Assembly: GCA_029194675.1 (NCBI GenBank)
Contig: JARFXP010000002.1
Coordinates: forward strand, 62,001-126,000
Direction of reading: 5' to 3'
DNA: 64,000 nucleotides
From: Nitrospira sp.
Lineage (GTDB): Bacteria > Nitrospirota > Nitrospiria > Nitrospirales > Nitrospiraceae
A program made the position numbers and the translations under genes. The notes under the pieces are model-generated. The model had not been told where the DNA came from. It was given only the letters and a program-made list of their open reading frames with translations, and did not search any database. Positions 43,701 to 52,840 of this stretch are shown in pieces (the first letter of the stretch is position 1; every line of letters starts with the position of its first letter).

Positions 43701-45878
43701 ATGTACGAAACCGTGACGAGTATCGACCAATTGTTGGATCGTTTGCAAGACTATCAGCCTGACGCTGATCTTGGCGTGGTACGGAAGGCGTATGAGTTTT
43801 CCGCGAGGGCGCATGAAGGACAAGTGCGTCGATCCGGAGAGCCCTATGTGAGGCATCCTCTGGCGGTGGCTGGGGTGTTGACGTCCTTGAAAACCGACGT
43901 CACCGCGGTTGTGGCCGGACTCTTACACGATACACTGGAAGATACGGTCGCGACGGCCGCGGAGCTTCAGCGTGAATTCGGGAATGAAGTCGTTCATCTC
44001 GTCGATGGGGTGACCAAGATCGGGAAGATCACCTTTAAGAGTTCAGAAGAAAAACAGGCCGAAAATTTCCGCAAGATGGTGCTCTCGATGGCGGACGACA
44101 TTCGCGTCGTGATCATCAAACTGGCCGATCGTCTCCACAACATGCGAACCCTTGAACATCTCAGCGAGAAAAGAAGGCAAGAAATCGCACAAGAGACGGT
44201 AGAAATCTATGCACCGTTGGCGAATCGCATCGGGATCGGATGGGTCAAGAATGAACTGGAAGATTTGTGTCTGAAACATCTCAAGCCGGATGTCTATGAA
44301 ACCTTGCGAGTGTGCGTGGCGAAGCGCGACGAAGATCGTCAGCAGTACATCCATGAGGTGCAGGCACTCGTTGAGAGGGCGCTGAAAGAGAATGGGCTTG
44401 TCGGAGGGGTGTATGGGAGACCGAAACATCTCTACGGTATCTACCAAAAAATGAAGAAGCAATCGATCTCCTTCGAAGAGGTGTACGATCTCACCGCCTT
44501 GCGCATCATTACGGATACGAAGATGAACTGTTATGCGCTGTTGGGTGTCATCCATTCGTTGTGGCGACCGCTGCCGGGTCGCTTCAAGGATTACATCGCG
44601 ATCCCCAAATCGAACCTCTACCAATCTCTCCATACAACCGTGGTAGGGCCGAAGGGGGAGCACGTAGAGTTTCAGATCCGCACGGAAGAAATGCATCGCG
44701 TGGCTGAGTACGGGATCGCAGCGCATTGGAAATATAAAGAACAGGGGAGGGTGCAGGATAAAGATAGTAAGGCCTTCGGATGGTTGCGGCAGTTCATCGA
44801 ATGGCAAAAAGATCTGCCGGACAATCGCCAATTCATGGATTCCGTGAAACTTGAGCTGTTCCACGACGTGGTCTATGTCTTTACGCCCAAGGGAACCGTC
44901 AAAGAACTGCCTAAAGGGGCCACGCCGGTAGACTTCGCCTACGCGATTCACACGGAAGTCGGCGACCACTGTGTCGGGGCGAAAGTCGACGGGAAGATCG
45001 TTCCGCTCAAACATGAACTGGCGAGTGGCGACACCATCGCAATTCTGACATCGCCAAACCAGACTCCACACAAAGATTGGCTTAAGTTCGTACGCACGTC
45101 ACGGGCAAAGACAAAGATCAAGCATTGGATCAAGGCGGAGGAACAGAAAAGGAGCTTGGAAATCGGTCGGCGTTTGCTCGAGGCGGAGGTACGTCGCCAT
45201 GGTCTAGCGCCGGCGCAGGTGTTGAAGTCTGATTCCCTTCTCGAGGCTGCGAAACAAGAGGGTTATGAAACGATCGACGACCTAGCGGCGGCTGTGGGAT
45301 TTGGAAACGTCGCAACGGCTCAAATCTTCGGAAAATTGATGGCTCCGCTATCCGCTGCTGCTCCAATTCAATCCGAGCCGGCCAGTGCTCGCAAAGTCAT
45401 CAGTACGAGAAGAGAGGAGCCGGGCGTCCAAGTGAAGGGGGGACGCGATCTGTTGATGCAATTGTCGCGATGCTGTAATCCAGTTCCCGGAGACAGGATC
45501 TTGGGATACATCACGCGTGGAAGAGGTCTCACGATCCATTCGGTCGACTGTCCCAACCTGGAAGCCTTGGATTATGATCGAGAACGTTTGGTGGAAGTGG
45601 AGTGGGATACGGCCACACCGAGTCAGCATGCGGTAAAAATAGCCGTCATTGCGGCGGATAAGACGGGAGTGTTGGCGAACGTCTCCTCAGCGATCGCCGA
45701 ATGCAGAGCGAATATCAGCCGAGCCGAAATCATCACTCGGGAAGACCGCAAGGCACAGCTGGATTTTGTCATCGAAATCGCTGATACAGCTCACCTGAAT
45801 CGAGTGCTGAAAACCATCGAACGGGTAGAGGGCGTCATTACGGCACGGCGCGTTCGGTCTTGGCAGGAACGATCCTAA
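43701..45878 (+). CDS. rel: Bifunctional (p)ppGpp synthetase/hydrolase
   Basis: The stringent-response enzyme that makes and degrades (p)ppGpp. Domains in 725 residues: HD hydrolase with intact LLHDTLEDT near 75, synthetase with RFKDYIAIPKSNLYQSLHT near 294 (the RxKD type seen in bifunctional enzymes), TGS (about 390-455, VYVFTPKGTVKELPKG), a helical and zinc-finger-like region with SRCCNPVPGD, and C-terminal ACT (about 650-725). It lies three bases after recJ, so the two are probably cotranscribed. Confidence 0.94.
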   Translation: MYETVTSIDQLLDRLQDYQPDADLGVVRKAYEFSARAHEGQVRRSGEPYVRHPLAVAGVLTSLKTDVTAVVAGLLHDTLEDTVATAAELQREFGNEVVHLVDGVTKIGKITFKSSEEKQAENFRKMVLSMADDIRVVIIKLADRLHNMRTLEHLSEKRRQEIAQETVEIYAPLANRIGIGWVKNELEDLCLKHLKPDVYETLRVCVAKRDEDRQQYIHEVQALVERALKENGLVGGVYGRPKHLYGIYQKMKKQSISFEEVYDLTALRIITDTKMNCYALLGVIHSLWRPLPGRFKDYIAIPKSNLYQSLHTTVVGPKGEHVEFQIRTEEMHRVAEYGIAAHWKYKEQGRVQDKDSKAFGWLRQFIEWQKDLPDNRQFMDSVKLELFHDVVYVFTPKGTVKELPKGATPVDFAYAIHTEVGDHCVGAKVDGKIVPLKHELASGDTIAILTSPNQTPHKDWLKFVRTSRAKTKIKHWIKAEEQKRSLEIGRRLLEAEVRRHGLAPAQVLKSDSLLEAAKQEGYETIDDLAAAVGFGNVATAQIFGKLMAPLSAAAPIQSEPASARKVISTRREEPGVQVKGGRDLLMQLSRCCNPVPGDRILGYITRGRGLTIHSVDCPNLEALDYDRERLVEVEWDTATPSQHAVKIAVIAADKTGVLANVSSAIAECRANISRAEIITREDRKAQLDFVIEIADTAHLNRVLKTIERVEGVITARRVRSWQERS

Positions 45879-45901
45879 AGACAGTGTGCCCAGAGAAGAC
45901 G

Positions 45902-46396
45902 CTAAGGCCGGCCGAACAGCAGTGTTGTCCCTTTCTCAATCTTGTACCCGTCGACTGTACCACCCCCAATTTCGAGCACATACATCGCATCATCACTGTT
46001 GGGGCGGTATTGAGGACAGGAGTCGTCGGTCTTCGTGCAAATCGGAACATTGCGTTCGATATGGATGACCCGTTTTTTGGCGTCGAGCCAAATCAGATCG
46101 AGTGCGATCTTGGTGTTTTTCATCCAGAATGACCAGGCTTGCGGCTGACTGAAGAAAAATAACATCCCATGATCTTTATTCAAGTGATCCCGATACATCA
46201 AGCCGACGGTACGCTTCAATGGCGTATCGGCGATCTCGGCATGGATCGTGATGCCCGAGGGAGTCTGGATATGTATGAGCCCTCCGTCAGAGGCGTTGGA
46301 TGTCGGCATGCCGAGAAGGAGTGATCCAATGAGCGGCATGGAACACCAAGAAAAGCGAATTACATTCCCGAATGGCATGGGGTGCATCGTAGCCAT
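45902..46396 (-). CDS. DUF192 exported protein
   Basis: A protein of about 165 residues with an N-terminal hydrophobic signal (FSWCSMPLIGSLLLGM) and a DUF192 domain: IHAEIADTPLKRTVGLMYRDHL, GMLFFFSQPQAWSFWMKNTKIALDLIWLDAKK and YVLEIGGGTVDGYKI. DUF192 proteins are small periplasmic proteins of unknown activity. I start it at the ATG at 46396; an upstream TTG at 46483 would add 29 unlikely residues. It converges on rel. Confidence 0.85.
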   Translation of the reverse strand: MATMHPMPFGNVIRFSWCSMPLIGSLLLGMPTSNASDGGLIHIQTPSGITIHAEIADTPLKRTVGLMYRDHLNKDHGMLFFFSQPQAWSFWMKNTKIALDLIWLDAKKRVIHIERNVPICTKTDDSCPQYRPNSDDAMYVLEIGGGTVDGYKIEKGTTLLFGRP

Positions 46397-46519
46397 CCGG
46401 CCCAGATCAGTCAAGGAACGTATTGGAGCCGTTGCGAGCAGACGGCGTTTCCCTTCCCTCAATCTTGCAATCCTTTCGGGCAATGTGCCATTCTCAGCCG
46501 CCGGGTGAAAGAGGGAATC

Positions 46520-46705
46520 ATGCAGGAAAAACGACGCGTGTTATACAAAAAGGGGGTGTTCGTCTGCCCTGGATGTCGCCAGTCCTATGTTCAAGAGAAA
46601 TGGATCGAAGAATGGCGGATTCGGTGCCACCGCTGTACCTACCGTGGAACTCTGACAGAAGTGTCGGTTGAGGAGCATATGGAGGAAGAGACGTTTCGTC
46701 GCTGA
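46520..46705 (+). CDS. Small zinc-ribbon protein
   Basis: A 61-residue protein with two CxxC pairs (FVCPGCRQSYV and IRCHRCTYRGT), which make a zinc ribbon. Such small ribbons bind nucleic acid or act as adaptors; the role is unknown. GAGGGAATC precedes the ATG. Its 3' end overlaps the open frame of the flavodoxin gene. Confidence 0.65.
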   Translation: MQEKRRVLYKKGVFVCPGCRQSYVQEKWIEEWRIRCHRCTYRGTLTEVSVEEHMEEETFRR

Positions 46706-46739
46706 CCCTTCCATAGGCTTTCATCCGGAACCTAACGTT

Positions 46740-47381
46740 GTGTCGCCATACCCCACGAAGACGCATGCTTCAAGTGAATCACGGCATCTCCTGGCCGTCG
46801 CGTTGACGTTGGTCACGCTTTGCACCGGCTGCGTGTCCAGGTCATGGGCGGACGAATCCTCGCCCGCGATCAAAATCCTTGTGGCTTATCATTCGCTCTC
46901 GGGAAACACGGAGCGCATGGCGGAAGCAGTGGTGGCGGGAGCAAAGTCGGTCTCCGGTACCCAAATTGTTTTGAAGCGTGTAGGACAAGTAACCGCGGAA
47001 GATTTGTTTTCTGTCGATGCGGTCGTGGTCGGCTCTCCTGTCTATTGGTCCAACATGTCTGGAGAGGTGAAGACTTTCTTCGATAATTGGCAGTTCAAGT
47101 TCGGCGTCTTTCCTGAATTCAAGATGAAAAATAAGGTCGGAGCTGCCTTTACCTCGGGAGGGCAAGTTTCAAGCGGGAAAGAGATTACGATGTTGACTAT
47201 CCTTGCCGCGATGCTGGGAAATCAAATGATTGTGGTGAGCGGTGGTGGAGCCTTTGGAGCGTCTGCCACAACCGAGGGTGAGAGTCCGGGAATCGATGAC
47301 AAAGAGCTCGCCGAGGCCGAAGCGTTGGGCCGGCGTGTTGCCGACGTGGCGAAGCTCATCAAAGGTGGGGCTTCCCGTTGA
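46740..47381 (+). CDS. Exported flavodoxin-fold protein (WrbA-like)
   Basis: A flavodoxin/NAD(P)H dehydrogenase-type protein. FMN-binding features are ILVAYHSLSGNTERMAEAV, DAVVVGSPVYWSNMSGEVKTF and AAFTSGGQVSSGKE. The domain follows an N-terminal segment with hydrophobic core and lipobox (LLAVALTLVTLCTGC), so it is probably a lipoprotein, which is rare for this fold because flavodoxins are usually cytoplasmic. The start is uncertain: I give GTG at 46740; the open frame goes back to 46668. Confidence 0.75.
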   Translation: MSPYPTKTHASSESRHLLAVALTLVTLCTGCVSRSWADESSPAIKILVAYHSLSGNTERMAEAVVAGAKSVSGTQIVLKRVGQVTAEDLFSVDAVVVGSPVYWSNMSGEVKTFFDNWQFKFGVFPEFKMKNKVGAAFTSGGQVSSGKEITMLTILAAMLGNQMIVVSGGGAFGASATTEGESPGIDDKELAEAEALGRRVADVAKLIKGGASR

Positions 47382-47446
47382 ACTATTCCGAATGGATGAG
47401 TGCCGAAACCTCTGCTGCGAATTGACCTGTCAAGGAAGCGCTGGAC

Positions 47447-47644
47447 CTACCGCTCCACGATGCCGGGCGATGCTCCTTGGACAGCGAGATCGACAAACTC
47501 ATGGATGTTTTTTGCGCAACGACCGCAGCTGCCGCTCTGCTTGAGGCCAAATTTGGACTTGAGCTGACAGGGCATCACACACCCTGCTCGCCCCGCATCT
47601 CGAACATCTGATTCTGTGATTCCTCGACACAAGCAAACAAACAT
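47447..47644 (-). CDS. bfd: Bacterioferritin-associated ferredoxin (Bfd-like)
   Basis: A 65-residue [2Fe-2S] ferredoxin that reduces bacterioferritin iron so that it can be released. FVCLCRGITESDVRDA and SGSCGRCAKNIHEFV give the four cysteines of the BFD fold (CLC and CGRC). A Fur-box-like site lies 17-35 bases upstream of the start, in keeping with iron control. No bfr gene is adjacent. Confidence 0.88.
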   Translation of the reverse strand: MFVCLCRGITESDVRDAGRAGCVMPCQLKSKFGLKQSGSCGRCAKNIHEFVDLAVQGASPGIVER

Positions 47645-47660
47645 TCAGTCACCATTGAGC

Positions 47661-47679
47661 GATTATGAGAAGCATTATC
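47661..47679. promoter_or_regulatory. Fur-box-like operator
   Basis: GATTATGAGAAGCATTATC matches the 19-base Fur consensus at 16 positions. It is placed just upstream of bfd, where Fur with iron would repress it. Confidence 0.65.
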
Positions 47680-47767
47680 AGTGTGCCATTGCAGAACGAT
47701 TCTGTCAAGTCTTCTCGTGCAGTCTTGTCATGTGTCGGTTTAACCGTTATTCATCAGTGAGATAGGG

Positions 47768-49567
47768 TTACGAGAGGGTTTCTTCCAGCTGCTGCACCAT
47801 GTCCTTAATGGTATCGAACCCTGACTGCCAAAAGGAGGCGGATGTCATATCCACGCCCAATTTGTTGAGAATGGCCTGGGGTGATTGAGATCCTCCGATG
47901 GCAAGCAGGTCCAGATACTTTGGGACAAATGATGCCCCTTGCTCTTTGTACATTCTGTATAAGGCCAATACGAGCAGATTGCCAAAGCTGTAGGCGTAGC
48001 AATAGAATGGACTGGCGAAGAGATGGGGAATCATGAGCCACTCCCATTGAAACTCGTCCGGTACTCGTACGGCTTTGCCGAATTGCTGTCTCAGCTCTGA
48101 GAGATAGGCTCGTGCCAGTTGGTCTCCTGTGGCCCCTTCCGCCACCATTTGATGCGCTACTTGCTCGAATCGAATGAAATAGGCCTGCCGTAGCACAGTT
48201 GCATAGATGTCATCCAGTTGACTCAGGAGCAAGCCTTGTCGAACGGTTTTGCTGTGCTCGTTCGACATGAGGGTGTCAGAGAGAATGCATTCGCCGAAGA
48301 CGGACGCTGTTTCCGCCAGTGGAAGGGTTGAATGGAAAGTAAAGATCGAATGGTCTTTCGCCATCATTCCATGGATGGCATGGCCGAGCTCATGGGCCAT
48401 GGTGGCGATGTCTCGGGCTTCTCCGGTGTAGTTCAACATCACATAAGGGGTCAAGCCCGGCACCACGCTGTGGCAATATGCGCCCCCCAGCTTGCCGGGA
48501 CATGTGGGCCCGTCGATGTGTCGATCACGAAAGACCTGCTCGGCCAACTCCGCAAGCCGGGGAGAGAAACCACGATAGGCGCCTAGCACCATGCTGACGG
48601 CGTCGGCATATGCATATTTCTTGGTATCTGCCCGATGGGGAGCGTAAATATGATACCGATTCATGGGGGAGATTTTGCAGATCTTCGCCTTCAGTTTGAA
48701 GTAGGTCTGGAAAATCTCCGCATTCTTGGCACAGGTGGACAACAGCACGTCGACGGCTTGGTCCGGCACATCATTACCGAGGTTGCGGGTTGCGATCGGG
48801 GAAGCAAACCTACGGAGTTCGACGTTCTCAGCTTTCCAGTCGTTCACGAGTGTCCGATATATCTCTCCGAGCAGGTCACGTTGGGTTGAGAACACGCGAT
48901 AGAGTTCTCTGTATGCAGCCTGGCGGATGGATGCCTTTTGGCTTCGCACGTGGGTCATGAGTTCTTCGCGGTTTATGGTGCGTGGCTTCCCGCCGATCTT
49001 CATCGTGAATGTCAGTCCGTTGGTCACGACGTCATAGAGTGTGTTGACGGCACTCCGACCGGTCACATTCTTGATGTTGATGATTTTCTCCTCCGATTCA
49101 GAAAGTGTGTGAGGTGTGTAACGCCTGATGGTTTCCAGGTAGTATCGAAGGTCGCCGACGTCGGCCATCAGTCTTGCCGCATTCTCCTTATCTACCCCCT
49201 GCCACCAGAGGTCAAGAAAGAGCAGGCGATTGTTTACGGCGGTGAGCCGCTCCTCCACCTGCGACTTAAACGAGCGTGCTTTAGTGTTTTTGGTGTTTTC
49301 CGAAAACCAAAGGTAGGCGAATGCGCCAAGCCGGGCGGAGCTCTCCGCGATCGACTCGGTGAGCGTCAGGATCGATCGGAAATCAGAACCCGCCATTGTT
49401 GCCTGGAGCCGAGGACGAGCCGACTCAACCTGCACGACCTGCTCATCAAGCGCTTCCAAATGCCGCGCCAGGTCGTTGAGAGGGTTCTTGACTAGATGAG
49501 TGAGATCCCAGCGGTCAGACACCGCCGGGGATGAAGTCTTCTGCCGAATCGGATGTCTCGCGATCAT
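47768..49567 (-). CDS. M3-family oligoendopeptidase (PepF-like)
   Basis: A cytoplasmic zinc peptidase of about 599 residues that trims oligopeptides. The metal site HELGHAIHGMMA lies near residue 392, with the third ligand in the following ETASVFGECILSD helix. The N-terminal helical domain is complete. The ATG at 49567 is chosen because AGGAG lies seven bases upstream; the frame is open to 49612. It stands alone on the minus strand. Confidence 0.92.
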   Translation of the reverse strand: MIARHPIRQKTSSPAVSDRWDLTHLVKNPLNDLARHLEALDEQVVQVESARPRLQATMAGSDFRSILTLTESIAESSARLGAFAYLWFSENTKNTKARSFKSQVEERLTAVNNRLLFLDLWWQGVDKENAARLMADVGDLRYYLETIRRYTPHTLSESEEKIINIKNVTGRSAVNTLYDVVTNGLTFTMKIGGKPRTINREELMTHVRSQKASIRQAAYRELYRVFSTQRDLLGEIYRTLVNDWKAENVELRRFASPIATRNLGNDVPDQAVDVLLSTCAKNAEIFQTYFKLKAKICKISPMNRYHIYAPHRADTKKYAYADAVSMVLGAYRGFSPRLAELAEQVFRDRHIDGPTCPGKLGGAYCHSVVPGLTPYVMLNYTGEARDIATMAHELGHAIHGMMAKDHSIFTFHSTLPLAETASVFGECILSDTLMSNEHSKTVRQGLLLSQLDDIYATVLRQAYFIRFEQVAHQMVAEGATGDQLARAYLSELRQQFGKAVRVPDEFQWEWLMIPHLFASPFYCYAYSFGNLLVLALYRMYKEQGASFVPKYLDLLAIGGSQSPQAILNKLGVDMTSASFWQSGFDTIKDMVQQLEETLS

Positions 49568-49723
49568 GCCCAATCTCCTTTGCGTAGCTGCCCCAGGGCG
49601 AACAGGTTGCATCCTATCATCCGGCTGTGCCGTGATTGGAGAAAATGATCAGAGCCCAATGGATGCACAGCCGCGTTGACAGTCAGTCGCCGGGGTGTAA
49701 AGATTGTTTTCACGGACTGCAAC

Positions 49724-50056
49724 ATGAACGACCACGAACTGCATCGTGTTGTCCAATATGTAACTGCAAGCACGTCGTATGCGCGGGACACGGTGTCGGA
49801 CATCCTTCACACAGGTCTCGGAGAGCTGTCTGCCTTGGCCGCGCATTCGACCAGACCCTTCGAGCGGGAAGCGCTCCTCGAATATGTTTCACAATGGACG
49901 ATCAAACGAACGGGACAGCCTGAGCCGTTGGTGCGGGAAGTTCTGGGGTGCGCGGGTCGATGGCTGGATGAAGTGTACGACCAATGTGTCGCTCGACAAC
50001 CGGAGGTCTTGGGCGAGTCACCGGATGACGACGAAGGCGACGAGCCGGTCGCATGA
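49724..50056 (+). CDS. Small acidic-tailed protein of unknown function
   Basis: A product of about 110 residues with no family I recognise. It is helical (HELHRVVQYVTASTSYARDTVSDIL) and ends with an acidic tail (SPDDDEGDEPVA). The ATG at 49724 is taken as start; a TTG at 49676 is an in-frame option. It runs divergently from the M3 peptidase gene and 90 bases ahead of the nuclease-like gene. Confidence 0.6.
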   Translation: MNDHELHRVVQYVTASTSYARDTVSDILHTGLGELSALAAHSTRPFEREALLEYVSQWTIKRTGQPEPLVREVLGCAGRWLDEVYDQCVARQPEVLGESPDDDEGDEPVA

Positions 50057-50145
50057 CGGTCGGTGGTGCCTTGTGAGGCGTATCTCGCCGCGGTAACATC
50101 AGGACAAGCTATCAACGTGTTTGACGGACCACAGCGGGAAAAGTG

Positions 50146-51000
50146 ATGGCACGATGGCGACCGCGACGAACAGTGAAGCTCCACTCCGGCTTGCGTGAAG
50201 TCTATGGTACACCCGTCGTCGTCATATCCTGGAAGCGCCATTCCCAGCAAGACCTTTCTCACCACCTTGATGACCAATGGAACATGCTCAGTCGGCACTG
50301 TATCGATCATTCAAGTCATCTTCGGCTCGGGCGGCTTCTTCATCGCTTGGCCCATCATGATCTCGGCGTGCAGGAATCTGCGATGGCGGAACTGGAGCTG
50401 GCCACCCAGCTGATTCGCGTCGGACACCGAGTCACGTTTCTTCCTGAGTCACAAGCCAGAACGGCCGATTTGGAATGCCGCCATGGATCAGAACGGTTTT
50501 TTGTGGAGGTGACGGCAATGGTAGGCTCGGCTGAACAACGGCGGCTGCCTGTACGTGGGATCACGAGTGACGAGGGGCCGGAAGAAGAAACGGATCGCGG
50601 CGTGATCTTGACCCACCGAATCTTAGCGCGCATCAGACAAAAGGCGAAGCAGCTTGCCGACTATTGCGATCCGGTCATCTTGAGCATTTCCATACCACGG
50701 GCGGATCTGCTGGGAGGACGTCAAGGTCGGCGGGAGCAGATTCGAATGGATCTGAAGGTGCTGGCCGGCTCCACAACAGTCGATCTGATGAAACTTCGAC
50801 AGCTCAGTGCCGTATTGATCTCACTGTGGGACGTCGAGCCGCTTCCCTCTCGAGCGGCGTTGAGGCTTGCCAATGTGGACTTAATTGAACGAGCCAATCA
50901 TCAGCGTACTCAACCGCGTGTGCGCATGTTTATTCAGAACCCCGCTGCCGCCGCGTCGCTGAGCGAGCGACAAGCGGAGGACTTCCGCCTGATTTTCTGA
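50146..51000 (+). CDS. Protein with a possible PD-(D/E)xK nuclease-like core
   Basis: A 284-residue protein of unknown role. In the middle, ELELATQLIRVGHRVTFLPE, then ARTADLECRHGSERFFVEVTAM, has the helix-strand-strand pattern and acidic residues (Glu, Asp, Glu) of restriction-endonuclease-like folds, though the usual Lys of ExK is Thr. The rest is helical and basic. It could be a defence or repair nuclease, or a dead relative of one. No partner gene is obvious. Confidence 0.6.
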   Translation: MARWRPRRTVKLHSGLREVYGTPVVVISWKRHSQQDLSHHLDDQWNMLSRHCIDHSSHLRLGRLLHRLAHHDLGVQESAMAELELATQLIRVGHRVTFLPESQARTADLECRHGSERFFVEVTAMVGSAEQRRLPVRGITSDEGPEEETDRGVILTHRILARIRQKAKQLADYCDPVILSISIPRADLLGGRQGRREQIRMDLKVLAGSTTVDLMKLRQLSAVLISLWDVEPLPSRAALRLANVDLIERANHQRTQPRVRMFIQNPAAAASLSERQAEDFRLIF

Positions 51001-51616
51001 TGGAGACCATCCGCAATCGATTTCATCAAGGACCAGGAAAAACTCCCGGCACCTTTTCATATCCCGGTACCGTTTCATACCCCACGCTGTCGCCATCGAG
51101 TCTCCTCTCCACTGTGTGGAGAAGCGTCTTGATCCTGCTCTTATAGCGAGAGTGGAGAAGATTGGTGATGGGGCTCACCAGGAACCGTCCTCTCAACCGA
51201 GAGGATTGATAACTCCTACCTGACATCGTCTGGTAGGAGTTGATTGTGGAGCCCCTGGGTCGGGTTGCTTCTGCTTCGTCCTTTCTCCATTCAATCGCAT
51301 ATCCGCTTGTGCGGTGCGACTTCCGTTCGGAAGTGTCAATTTGTCACGCCCGCTCAGTACTGTCCCAACGTTATTCGAACAAGTCAGCTGTTTTATCTGA
51401 AATGTGGTCGATGTCTTCAAGCACGGCTTATGCACATAGTTAGGCTCAAGGTATTTGTTCACTTTGTTCACATAGAGTTCGGCGATCGTGAAGGCCGGCA
51501 AGATGTGCTCCCACGATGGACCTCATCGCAAGGTCGTAAGCCGTCCATTTACGGTTACGGTTCAAGTCGACGACAGACGAAATCATGTGTGGTTTTCCCC
51601 AGTCAAGGAGGTTCGT
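51001..51616. other. Non-coding stretch rich in hairpins
   Basis: No gene is supported. It holds a series of perfect short inverted repeats: CTCCAC/GTGGAG near 51107-51121, CCTCTC/GAGAGG at 51189-51204, AACTCCTACC/GGTAGGAGTT at 51211-51220 and 51232-51241, and ACTTCC/GGAAGT at 51319-51334. This could be a structured leader, a small RNA or a processed transcript end. A good ribosome site (AAGGAGG) opens the small gene that follows. Confidence 0.45.
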
Positions 51617-51742
51617 ATGAGAGCGGTAGTCATGGGTTGTATCATCACGTGCGGCTATGTGCTGCCCGAGTTGCTGCCGGCCGTGTATGCCGGTTTGTTG
51701 TGGAAGGTTTGGCTGCAGGCGGTAGGTGGAGTGAGCTCATGA
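51617..51742 (+). CDS. Small hydrophobic protein, 41 residues
   Basis: A short gene preceded by AAGGAGG at the best distance. The product is one membrane-spanning stretch (VVMGCIITCGYVLPELLPAVYAGLLWKVWL). No family is recognised. It may be a small membrane protein or toxin-like peptide; the hairpin-rich region upstream could control it. Confidence 0.45.
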   Translation: MRAVVMGCIITCGYVLPELLPAVYAGLLWKVWLQAVGGVSS

Positions 51743-51925
51743 CGATCGAATAGCCTCTTCCCGCAAATAGACTGCTGGGACGCTTAAAGCAGGTCACACA
51801 GAATCGAACGAAAGGGGTGTCTATCGAAAAAACTTCTGTATCTACTCTGCTGTCGGAGGCCAGAGATCTTCAGAGTCCAGAGCCTTCTGTCGTCCGTCTG
51901 TTTCCTGACGGAATAGGAGGATACG

Positions 51926-52756
51926 ATGAGGCTCTGGATATGGTTTTCGATGATACTGCTCTCCGCGCTGCTTGCGGGCGAGGCATGCGCCGATCTTGAT
52001 CCCTTCGAGTTTCAGATCTACCCTTATGAAACCGGTGGCAAAGGGCATTTCGATCCTCAGCTGTTGTCCAGTTTCGTGGCGTCTGGGTTTCGGGAACCCG
52101 GCCGCGGTACCTCATCGGACAGCACATTCGCCAGTCAATATATGACGCGGATGGCTGCTGAATTCGAGTATGGTCTCACCAAGAAGATTGACTTCGCTTA
52201 TTATCTGAATGTGGCCATTCCAGGGTCTCCCCTGATGGCTCCTCAGTATGCCGGCTCGAAGTTCCGACTGCGCGGCCGGCTTTTTGAAAAAGACGTGCTG
52301 CCCGTCAACTTGGGATGGTATGCGGAGATCGAATGGTGGAACAAGCAGTTCGAGGATAACCTCGTGGAGGGAGAGATCATGCTCGTCGCTCAAAAGGATA
52401 TCGGTCGTTGGACGTTCATCATAAACGCCCCAGACTTGGACCACGGCTTGGTCGGAGCCGATACGGGCAACTGGTTTTCGTTGGGCTATCGAGCCGAGGT
52501 TCGGTATTGGGTCAGCAAAAAGCTGACTCTAGGGCTCCAGCCTTATGGGACGATCGGCCAACTACAGGATCCGCACCCGCTGCCGGATCAGCAGCACTAT
52601 ATCATGCCGGTCGTGCATATGATGCTCGGAGAGGTTCCTGCGAGTTTTGGCCTGGGGTTCGGTCTCACACCCAATTCCGATCTGGTGATTTTTAAGGGCA
52701 ATTTTTACTTTGGAGGGGCGGGGAGCCTAGCACGAGATATTCGGCTGTGGCGTTAG
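51926..52756 (+). CDS. Secreted beta-barrel-type outer membrane protein
   Basis: A 276-residue protein with a signal peptide (MRLWIWFSMILLSALLAGEACA) and alternating polar/aromatic strands (EFEYGLTKKIDFAYYLNVAI, FRLRGRLFEKD, LGWYAEIEWW, WFSLGYRAEVRYWVSKKLTLGLQPYG) typical of outer-membrane barrels. The very end (ARDIRLWR) lacks a C-terminal Phe. Function unknown. GGAGGATACG precedes the ATG. It ends 84 bases before the convergent deaminase gene. Confidence 0.72.
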   Translation: MRLWIWFSMILLSALLAGEACADLDPFEFQIYPYETGGKGHFDPQLLSSFVASGFREPGRGTSSDSTFASQYMTRMAAEFEYGLTKKIDFAYYLNVAIPGSPLMAPQYAGSKFRLRGRLFEKDVLPVNLGWYAEIEWWNKQFEDNLVEGEIMLVAQKDIGRWTFIINAPDLDHGLVGADTGNWFSLGYRAEVRYWVSKKLTLGLQPYGTIGQLQDPHPLPDQQHYIMPVVHMMLGEVPASFGLGFGLTPNSDLVIFKGNFYFGGAGSLARDIRLWR

Positions 52757-52840
52757 TTGTGCGTTGGCTATGGGCTAAGGATTTCATCGTTCTCATGGGC
52801 CACGACCATAGCACTATTTCCGGCTGAATATGCCCAATCA

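Noticed and set aside
44043-45071. A 342-codon minus-strand frame inside rel
   Set aside because: Antisense shadow of the synthetase and TGS regions.
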